From Vanilla planifolia (lineage: Eukaryota > Streptophyta > Magnoliopsida > Asparagales > Orchidaceae), in assembly GCA_023846275.1 (NCBI GenBank), contig CM043868.1:21175755-21239754 (forward strand): 64,000 bases of DNA, written 5' to 3'. Below are positions 47,459 to 59,400 of the stretch, piece after piece. The translations under genes and the position numbers were made by a program. Position 1 is the stretch's first letter. Each line of letters starts with the position of its first letter. The notes beneath the pieces were generated by a model. That model was not told the origin of the DNA. It saw only the letters and a program-made list of their open reading frames with translations, and did no database searches.

Positions 47459-50400
47459 ATGGCCTATGCACTCCGCCACTGCATCCGAGAACCTGCTACT
47501 GCGTTGGGGCGCGTTACCAATTTGCTGCTCTTCTCTGGCCATGGTCTCAGATACAGGAAACTTGAGGTCATCCTCACCACGGTGAGTCGTCAAATGCTCA
47601 GCTTGAGAAGAACGATACCCCTATCCTTCTGCTCTACCTTATGGGGCCCTCATTATATATTTCTTAATATTGATGTGATTAGACGATCGAAAAGCTAGGG
47701 AAGGCCGGGGAGACGGTCAAGGTGGCGCCTGGACATTTCCGAAACCACCTGATGCCTAAAATGCTAGCCGTTCCCAACATTCCCAAGTATGCATTTCTTA
47801 TTAGGGAACAGAGAAAGGTCCGTGACATGTGTCCTCTCTCTCTCTCTCTTCTATAATGCTAACTGTGGTCGACATATTGTGTTCAATCAACGGGTACACC
47901 AGTTCGTTGCTCAAATTTACTAGGTACAAAATAATGAAATACAATGTTACCTTTGTCTGGTACACTATCCAGAGAACCAAAACTATAGCTGTAAGTCCCT
48001 AACGTCTATGAAGAATACCACCTTGATTGATTTTAGAAGTCGTTGTGGTTGAAACACCACTTGAACTGGAATGATTGGAGCACCATAACCTCTCTTATTC
48101 CATCCCTTCTCTTCTCTATCTTCACTTTACTCTCCGTCTCTTGTTTTCACTGTTTTCTCCCCAATGATTCATAGTTTTATCAACTAAAGAAAACTGTTTT
48201 TGTACTAAACCTTGATGCCTTAATGGGTAGCTACCCACACTTTGGTTGGACCAACAATCAACCCATCTTGCCCAGCAGAAGGAAGAAGATCCATCGACTT
48301 TGACACTTCAGTGAGATCTTATATCAAAATATTGCTTCAATATTAATATATTCAAATTTCAGAATTAAGATATTATTTTTTATATGAGAAAATGGATTTA
48401 ATATTTTGATATTTAGATATTTGTATTTAGATTTGATATAATAAAATTGAGAAACATATTAATTTAATCTATCTTTTATAAGATGTCTTTAAATTATTCA
48501 TAATTTTCATTTTTATAAATAACAATCATGAGGTGAAAAGAGGCATAACATGAGTTGTGACATTGAATTCATTAGAAAAAGTTTTGTGTTTCATCAATTT
48601 AGTTGATAAATTGAAGTCGTTGTCTTGATGTTTGGGGCTTAATCTTAGTATCTTTGTTGTTGCATATTGGTGATCCTTCCCATTGACTTAAAAATTGAGA
48701 TATTTAGTACATTGTTTGTTTAGATCTTTTCTTTCTTTAATAAAGTTGTTTGATTAAAGAGGAGTTTAGAAGGTTTCTTTTGTGGTGAGGATTTGGTTAT
48801 ACTTGGGGATTTAGGAAAGATAGTTCTTTGCCATTTATTTTTTACATTACCATTATGTTTTCTTGATTAATTGAACATTTGCTCTGTAGGCATATGTTTA
48901 GTTTATAGCTTAATCACATAAACCATTGTACTTTTCTTTTATTCTTGTTTTCTAAATGTTACTAATTTGCTAATCATTGCATTTGTTTTGTTGGTGCTTC
49001 TACACATTTGTGCGACTCGTTGCAATGTTTTAGCATCAAAGTGTTTGATGTTAATAGCGACAAAGTATAAGATTAAGATATTTGATGGTTCAAAGAGTTT
49101 TAAGCTTTGGAGAATCAAGATGATAGGTTTGCTTGTCAAAAAAGGAGTCATGGAGACACATAGGAAAACTAAGCATGTCAAAAGCCATGTTAGAAAAGGA
49201 GGAGATAGATGTTCTTTTGATTGTTTAACTATGCTTGATAGATGAAGTTTTAATAAAAGTTTTTGAGAAAATAACTATTAATGGATTTTGGGAAAATTTG
49301 GAATTTTTGTATAGGATTAAGAGCTTCAGCAAATTTTATGTGAAATAGAAGCTATATTTTTTACATAAGTAGGAATGTATGATTATTAAGTTACATCAAT
49401 ATGAATTTAATTTTATCATTAAAGAAATTGGAAATATAGATATGGAGATGGATCTTTTACATTCTTTTACTTATCTCTTATAATGACTTTAGAGACGTTA
49501 TGTTATATGATAGAGATATCAACTTAGAAGATGCTAGAAATTCATTTTTATCAAAAGAAGTGATTTTCAACCCTGAGGATGTTCATTTTAATAAGCAGAT
49601 AGAGGGATTGATTATAATAGAGAGACTTATTGAGAAAAGATTTTAATATAATTTTAGCTGAAACAAGTCTCACAAAAGGTGTAATGATATAGCCTTTTTT
49701 TACTATTTGAATAAAGGGCATATTATAAAATATTACAAGACTTCGAAGAAAAAGGAACAACATGTCAAAGACAATTAAGGCAAATCAATAAAGATAACAT
49801 TGTGAGGAACTTTTCAGATTCAAATTCCAATACTGATCTTTTTTGTGACTATAGTAGAGATGTGCAAAGTTCAATGAATCATTGATTTAGTTTTCATTCT
49901 ATATGATTTTTTATATGAATTTGTTTTTAGTTTATGAGCCACGTGTTGAAAATTATGATTACATGGGAAAAAATGTTTGAGTGGGCAAAATTCTTAACTT
50001 TGTCATGGTAGAGTTGAAGACTCATTATGATTTTGTGTTAGATATCTGAGAAAGAATCTTATAACATTGAGTGCTCTTTGTCATGATGGATATTGGTTTT
50101 TTGATGTTGAGGTCTTTCAAGTTTGTGAAGATGCTTCGATTGTAGTAAAGGCTAGAGAGTTGAGGTTTATATGTTGCAAAGTGTAATTGTGAAGAGAACG
50201 GCTTCAATTTTATCATCTTTGGTTAATTTGAAAAACTATTGTGTTTTGGATAAGTAAAGAGTTGGTTTTAAGGTTGAAGTTAGATTCATAAACATTCTAA
50301 GACACTTATTAAAGAAAAAACTTCAAGAGACCATGGTGATACATCTCGACGATGTGTTAGTTATAGTGTTGGTTTATATCATAAAAGCATTCAAGGATGG

Positions 50401-53400
50401 CCGCTTTTAAAATATTAAGAAAATTTTGTGTCTAGTGCATTTGGGTTATTTACTATTATATGTCAAATTGAAAAATTTATGCTTAAGAGATTTCTCATTG
50501 GTGCCAAGAAAAAAAATATGAGATTTATAGGATTACATAGTGCTTAGCCCTTAAGACTTTGGGAGCTTGATAGCTTGAGTTTAGGAGTAAAAATGGGTAT
50601 GCTTTGGTTATAGTCATAATATTAAGCCAAGAGAAAAAGAGTTGTTAAGAAATAGTCTGAATATTAATATATCCAAAGTTAGAATTAAGATATTCTTTTT
50701 TTTGGTATTTTATTCATTTGGACAAGCTTTATGCTTTGTCAATTTAGCTGACAACTTAGAGTCACCTTAGCATTTAGGATTCTTTTTGATATCATTGTTG
50801 TGGCATTTTACTGATCCTCCTTGTTGACGTAGAAGCTAAGATTTTTGGAAAGTAATTTGTCTATATCTTTTTTCTTCCATTTGATTAGAAAGAAGTTTGG
50901 AGGATTTCTTTTGTAGTGAAAGTTTGGATTTATTTTGGGATTTCAAAGAGTCAACTCTTTGATATTTTATGGTTGAACCATGTAAGGCCTTGTGCTCTTT
51001 TTTTCTCTTGATTTTTATAGGTTACTACCTTGTTGATTATTGCAGTTGATCTTATTATTGTTTTTGCACATACATGCAACTCATTGCAATAGTTTATAAT
51101 GGCCACCTTCCATCACATCTCTTTCTTTTCCTTGTGTGAATTTTGACACTTATAATATGTGTATATGTTTTTGAACAAACAACTACTCGAATGCATTTGT
51201 AATCAAATCATATCTGGCATCATTGTGCTTAGACTTCTTATAAAACAATGAATGTTTGTTTGAGTAGATAATTCTCTTCATTCATAGAATCTCCTTGCAA
51301 ACTTTTGTGGTTGCAATGTACTCTATCTTTTTAATCAATAGAAAAATATATTTTGTGTTAATGCAAGTAATATTTGGTTTAGTCTTATATTGTAAATGAG
51401 TATAAAATTATAATTTTAATATCCAACTAATGTGATTTTTTTTTATTTTGAGACTTCAATGTTTGAGTTATTAGATGTTCACCTAATTGTATGTTAGGTT
51501 TGACTTAAGCTCCATTTTGGTGTTATTCTCTTAATAAGTTGTTTTAGAGTAAATGGTTGAATTTAGATCAAATAATTAAATTAGTTCGTGGGTTTTATAA
51601 GTCTTTTGTATTTTCTATCATTGTTGAACAAAATTTTGGTGAACAAATATGATGTGTCCACATGGTTTAGTAGCTATTGGTATTTGCAATGATACGTCAT
51701 GGTATTAATAATATTCCATGGAGCCATATAGGCTTTGTTTAAGCAATCAATGCACGACTCTCAGAGTTTGACTATTTATAATGGAGCAATTGATGTAATC
51801 TACAAAGTAGTGCGAAAGGTCTTGCGAAGCAGTTTTGTGCTCTTGATGTTCGACATGCACTCAATTTGGTTATTTGAATATTTTAGAGTTAAAAGAGGAA
51901 GCAATAGATGATGAGGTTTTCATTTAATTGAGAGATTTATTAAGTACAAGTAAACTTTGTTTTTAGTTCAATATTGTAAGCTGAGCATAACATTCAAGTC
52001 TTAATATATAATTAATGTAGCCCTTGTCTATAGGCTTGGGCTTTTGGGTTATTAGGTATTCTTTAAGAGTATGTTGAACCTAACTTGTGTTCCTATTGAT
52101 TCAACTCTCCTAACAAGTTATTTTAGAGCCATTGGTTTAATTAGGATCAAATGGTTCATGCAATTGGCAATTCTTATAGTACTTTGCTTCTTTCGATCAT
52201 GATTGAATGAAGTTTTTGTGAATCCATGCGATATTTTTACGTAGTTAAGTGGCTCTTGGTGTGTGCAATGATACTTCATGGCATTAATTAGTGTAATGAT
52301 ACTTCCATGGAGCTGCCTATGCTTTGTTTGAGTGATTGACGGATGACTCTTATGGTTTGGCCATCCATGATTGAGTAATTATTGTAATTTGCACGTAATG
52401 TTTAAGGTGTGGTAGAGTATGATAGCGTTCTTAAGTTTTGATATGTACATGACTCTATTGGTTAAAGATTTCAGGATTAATGGAGGGAATCATAGATAAT
52501 GTAATTGAAATTCAAATTTGGGGAAGATTTTTTTTGTGCTAATGAGATTTGACTTAGTCCTATATAATAAGTTGAGTAAAGTGATAAAGTATTAATATAT
52601 AATTAATATAATATCTATTTATAAGTTTTAAATCTTTACATTATTTGTGTCTAAATAAGTATATATTATGCCTAACTTGAGCTTTCATCAGGTATAATTC
52701 TCTAAATATTTTGCTGTGGATTTGCAAGAAATTGCTTCCTTGTAGGAGTTAATAACTTGGCATGAACTTTTTGATGTCTATGTCTCTAGTTAAATTGCAT
52801 TAATAAAATTAGTCAATGCTACTTGACTCCAAAGCCCACACAAACTTTGGAAGTATCACTAAGATATCTAAAATTTCACTTTACTACTTCCCAATATTTT
52901 CATGAAATTTTTTAGCAACATCAACAATATAAGGTATGTTCCACTTCATTCATGCCATTGCATACATCAAAATCCTAATAATTGAAGCATAAAGAACTCG
53001 CTTCGTCTTCTCCATCTCCTTTGCATTGAGGGACTAGTAGTACGACAACCTTAACCTTAGCCTTGCTTGTGTAAAATCGCGTAGGTGTCTTTTTTTTATA
53101 ATTGCAATTTGTTTGGATTCTTGTCACGAGAAATTTGCATGCCCAATGTCATTTTTATTGTCGCATGCCTTTTAGATAATTACTTGTTTAGTTCGCTCTT
53201 CAACCTATCAACAATGGACATGGCTCTGTCAAGAAAAAGAAATTATCCAAATCTATGATTCCACCTACAGAAGGCCAAGTAATTAGATCCAAAGTTTTTG
53301 ATTCCACTTATAGGAGGCTAAGTTGGTACTCCTCAAAGATTTCGATTGTCTGATATTTAAAGAAAACATTTGCGCTTTTGAAAACCCTTCATTTTTCTGA

Positions 53401-56400
53401 ATCCCAAAGGCCACTGTCATTTAATCATTAGATAATTAAACCAAGAAGAAGTATCACCTAGTTTTTATTATCGAATAAACCTTTCTTCCTTGATAACATA
53501 GTCAAAAGTCATACAACTAAATACTATCTAAATCTTGTAGGACACAATCTCTTTTGACCATGTCGACTTGACATGGTCACTGTCCAAAGGAAAAGCTATT
53601 GTAAATTTGTTATATTGATTGTTGTCCTTAATACATCATGCTAAATTTCCTATGGTGGCCTAGCTTGTGAAGGAATGCACTTGGTTTTCTCTGTAATGGT
53701 TTGATTATCCTTACAACAATTACAATATGGTGCTGGTTATTTGGACTTGTGCTTTTTTGATGGATTTTCAATCTCTTATGTTACTCAACAATTTTGCTCA
53801 GGTACTTTAGAATTATTTGATCTGATATACCCAAGTTTCTTTCTCGTTTCACACAAAACCCTTGCATAAAATTTTTTGAAGACATCTCATGCCTAATCTT
53901 CATTCTTCAAGAGATAGGGCCAAACTTCACAAGAAAAAATGACAAAATAAGGTGCAACACCAAAAGTTCTTACACTCATCATCATATTAGTTATCATTTT
54001 CATAGAACCATAAAAATTAGGCCAACTTTACCTGAAGTATGAGATTTTCTATGAGTCTATTGTGATAAATGAAGTTCTAGAAGTTGGGCAAATTCTCTAC
54101 TTTGACATAACTTTATCATGGAATCCTTAAAAGATACATTCAACTAATGACCGCATAACTTTGCTCATGTCTTGTAAAATGAATTACACTTTTTTCCTTT
54201 TTGTCATCATGGGTGAATCTTATATGGAGCTTCCATTGTCTCTTGTGAAGTTTCTATTGCAACCATCATTATTTTACTCCCTATAGCAATGATCTTTGAT
54301 GTTTCTATTAGCTATTATATCTTGACAATACGAAAGTCACTTGATCTTTTTGTGAAATTAAAAACTATATATGTGCTATAATATGAAATGAAACTCTTAT
54401 ATTAACAACCTAATCTGTATCCTAACATAGATAAATCTCTTGTATGTCTTTGACAAGTCGTCGTTTACTTTTACTATAGCTAAAGTATTTGTCTTTGCTT
54501 TTGCCTTCTCTTCATCATTCCCATTTTCAATTCCTTCTTTGTTTGCTTGCACTGATTTTTGAAATGCCCCTTCTAGTCGCAATTGAAGCATGTAATGTCC
54601 TCTTGGGATGTGACTTTTATAACATTGTTGTTGTTTTTCTCTGTCATAAAATTTGATTTGCCATCTATGAATTACAAGCAGCTAAAAACTATAATTGCTT
54701 GAAGTCTCTATCCTTAACTCATTCAATAAGTTGCTTGTGATCAACTTATGGTAACCATTCCATCTGACAACATTACTGAGTGAAATCGTGAGACTTCTAA
54801 ATGCCTTCATGAATTGAGGAATAACTTCTATAGCTTATAATTAAGGGACATTGTCATTGAAGAAAACTAATTAGTGGTATTTTGTATTCTATTACTTTGC
54901 AACTAAAAAGCTTTGGCTATATTTCAAATTAAAAAATTTCCTAATCAAGAAGACTTTGTTTCCTAAGACTTTCAAACTTTTTTCAAAAATTTCTTTTGTA
55001 GAATATTTTGTTGATACATGGTTAAAATTTATTATTACTTAACCATTTTAGAGTAAATCTAATTGTTTTTCTATCCAACAATTTTCATTCATATTCAATC
55101 ATATTTTTGTTACTTAGGTTTTTCTTCTTGTATGGATGTATAAAAATATCAAAAATATATAAGATCTACCCCTTATTTCAAATGGTCCAATTATTACCAT
55201 TTAAGCTAATCGTGACTAGTTTTGGAATCCATTGTTCAGTCCTAGACGATAATTATGACACTAGTTGTTAGGAAATTACACCTCAATATCAACTATGTGC
55301 AAATGATAATTATTTAGATAAATATAGTGAAAACAAAATTATGGCAACAAGTTAAACAAATCATATATCAAATAAAACCATATATGTAAAGAATGTGCTT
55401 AAAAAACTTTCGAATTTGAAATGGGAAAACGATAAGACATGAGAAATAATCCAGTAATCAATCAACATATACTAGCTCCTTCCTCAAACTTGTGTTCAAA
55501 TGTCAAGGGTTAATGAGGTGCAAAGAGTTGGATTATAAACCTTGATTGGGTATACAACTTAAAGAGCAAACATGGTTAAATTCTCCAAGATTTGTGGAAC
55601 ATAGCCTTGATCAATTGCCGAAGACATTGTGGTCAAGATGCTATCTCTTTTAGAATGATTCAAGCACCAAAACCTTTTTTCTTTCTTATTTTCTTTTTTT
55701 TTGTGACGTAGAACGGATAGGAGCAACTTCTACAACAAGATCTTTATTTATCTTTAATACTAAATAATGGAGCATCTAAATCACAATTCAAATTTTTGGA
55801 TTGTAGCTTGAAAAACTCCGATCACAGCCTAGGTTATGCATAATGCACAAGAAGAATTATAGTTTCTAGGAAATAAAGTGCTAAGCTGAAATCTTTTCTT
55901 TTTATTCAATAACATAAATTTAAATAGATTATAAGACTAAATTTAATCCCAAAACAAAATGATGAAAATAATATTTCTAATAAAAAAATAACAATATGTT
56001 CATAAATTATTAAAAATTCATAAGAGCCTTATAAATGACTCATTATAATTCACAATCAAATAACATAATAAATAAGAAAAATTTTTATATATCTCTTATA
56101 TTAGCTTAATATTATCTATTAATATTGCTTATCTTTTGCATTAGTGTACTTCACTAAGAGAAACTATGCCTCACAGAAATATTCAAGCTAATCTTAATCA
56201 AGCTCGTCATCAATTTGTGTAAGTCTTTTTCAGAAATCAAGACATCAAGTAGGGGATGGTTTTTCTAATATCTATAAATTGAGAGAAACAAAATTGTTTC
56301 AAAGAATAATATTAGACAAAATATAGTAATCAAGATACTTAAGTAATTAAATATTTAAGAATTGTTCATCAGATGTATCATTAACAAAGTTTACTTGTAC

Positions 56401-59400
56401 TTCTTTTCATTGATTTTTCATAAAATTGAAAAAACTCAACATTAAAGACACTTTTACAAAGCATATATGACAACAATCCAAAACATATGTAGTATTTTCC
56501 AAGTTCTTACATAATTTAAAAGTCTTCACATTAAAATTTTTACATTGTGAAAGGATATAACTTTTTTGGTACATACATTAATAATTAGTCATTCTTTTAA
56601 ATTTTTTGAGAGGCCTAATGTGTTTTATTGACTAACTCATAAAATTATCTAAACTAATTTGTTGCTTAATTTAATGAAACATACAATAAAAGGCATTTTG
56701 AGATGCACATAAAAAAATAAATAATATATGCATAAATATGTCTAAATTTTTTTTAGGATGTTTAAGGCTTTGGTCATGAGAATTCTATTCCTTTTAAGTT
56801 AATATTTTCTATACCTCTTCATCTTTATCAGTAATAAGTTTAATATTTTTTAAATAAATTTTCTTATAATTTATTTTTTTTTCTTTATCATTGAAAAACA
56901 TATTTTTTTATTTCTTCATACTCTAATTCTTGTTATTATTCTTCCTTAAAGTTGAAGATATACTTATATTGATAGTATTATGTTTAATCTTCTCATATTT
57001 ATAACAAATTTCAGTCTCAAGGTTTATTTTTAATGATATTTTTAAGTGTTTGAGTTCTAGTTGAAGAAAGCAAAATAGACGTAATCATTTTCTTGGGTGC
57101 TTCAATAAATGAGTCTTTTGATTTATTTTTGAAATGAATGGGTATCGAGATTTGGAATCTTCACTAGTTGAATTATATCACTAGCATTTTTAAGTGTTTG
57201 AGGGTAACACAACTCATCTTTCTTTCTGATCTTTTATATGAGTTTCAAAATAAATCTTTTGATTAATTATCAATTTTTATTAGTTTAATCAATTTTAGCT
57301 ATTAAATCGTTACACATGATTAAGTATTTTATGATAATAGAATCATTTCATTTCAATGTATATGATTGTTCATGTACTTATCATGATATTTAGGAATTGA
57401 TAATAAGTGTGGTAATATTTTATCTATTAATTTTATATGTTTAGTTGTTGTAGTTTCTATCTTATCTGGTTTTTCTTTTATAGTAATATTAAAAATTTTA
57501 ATTTTATTATTAATATATTTTGAAGTGTTTATTTATTTATGTATAGGAGGCTAAATAAAAGATATAATTAAAATATTAGAATTTTTTCATGTATTATTTA
57601 ACTAAAATAATAGTACAAATGAAGTGATATAGGTATAATTAAATTAATTAAATAATTCTTAATTGAAAAAAATTAAATTATGTAATTTTTTTAATGAGTA
57701 ATAAACTAAGAATAATAACAAAAAGTTACATAGTTATTAAATATGTCTTTTTAAAAATTTTATTTAAGTATAAAAATAATGGTATTTTAGGTAGTAAAGA
57801 AAATTGAAGTAGAACATTCCCTTAGTTGTTACCCATGAGTTTTAAGATTGATTTATGAAGTCATAGGCATTTTGTAAAATTTTTTCTAATCTATTTTATG
57901 ATGTTAGAATTGATGGCAATTGAAAAGACTAATGACATGGAGGCACAAAAATTGAGAACAATAAATTGGCATGTTGTGGATCATCATGGTGATTGTAATA
58001 TCGCAAAAGATTTTTGATATAAAAAATTGATAGAGAATAAACTGGAAAAATTTTTGCAACAAGATTTCAACCAATCTGTGATACCAAATGATAGAACATT
58101 CGAATTACAATTTTGGTATTCATATTGTAATATGAAAAACCGTAGATGACAACTTAGGTTATGTACGCATGCACGAGAAAAAATTGTAATTTCTGAGAAA
58201 TAAGATGCCCAGTCAAAATTTTCTTTATTCGATAAAATGGCTTTAAATAGATTACAAGAATAAACTTAAACTCCAAAATAAAATGATAAAAATACTTTCT
58301 AATAAAAAAATAAAAAAATAAAAATATAAAAAAATAATTAATAACTCTTAAAGATCTTGAAAATGACCAATTATAACTCATAATCAACTATAGTGCAAAA
58401 TAAATAAGGAGAAATCCTATGTGACTAACTAGATTAGCTTAGTATCATCTATTCATGTAACATGTCCTACATCACTTTATCTTCACTTCTCTCTCTTTTG
58501 ATTTACAATTTTCTACTAGAAAACTCATTATTTTCTAGTCAATTCTCCTAATCCATGAGAAACCTTTGTGGGATAACAACCCATTTAATATGAACCCCAC
58601 TTTTTCAATAATATTAACAATACTCAATAAAGGACTTACATTAAGCATGTAAGGTATATCGTTGCAAAGCTTATATTTAATTCTGATGGCCATAGGGACA
58701 ACCTTCCAATTTCATTCATTCTTCAGCTAATTTTTATTCCTCAAACTAATTTTGATGTTAACTTGCTTCTTTTGATTGAGGCCATTATGTTTGTTTTCAT
58801 TATTTTATTGTACTAGATCCAAATCTTACCTAGACATTAATGTGGTCTGTGATGGGGAGGGGAGTGGAGGGGTTCTCTAGGGTGAGAATCCAGACCAACT
58901 GCTGATATAATTGCATGAGTCAATTGTTGTGCATATAGAAAGTTTAAACATCCTGTGACTGGTTGGAGAGTATGCAGTAATACCTTTGTTTCATTAGGGA
59001 ATATCTTATGGAATCATGGAAAACATTTTCTCCAGTTTTAGAACTTTTCAAATGATGCTGAAATGGATATTAATCTTTGACTGAAGTATTTAGTTAAGAG
59101 TAAACATTGAGTAGTATTTTCAGGATATCATAATGTTATTGCCAATTCTTGTTTCATCTATTGCCCTGTGGATTTTCAATGTCAAAATATAGGGTTTTGA
59201 ACACATGACATCCAATTCATGTTAGTGATAATGATGTCTATATAAATATATCCTGACATTGGTTATGTTTTCCACTTTCACAAATAATGGCTTAGTTCAC
59301 CACCAGCATTCTTATCCGCTTTCCTTCTGAACCAATGATCACTTCCTTTATCATTTAGAGCAGCTTTTCAAGTGTTCTGATGCGCCTCTGTCAGTACGGA

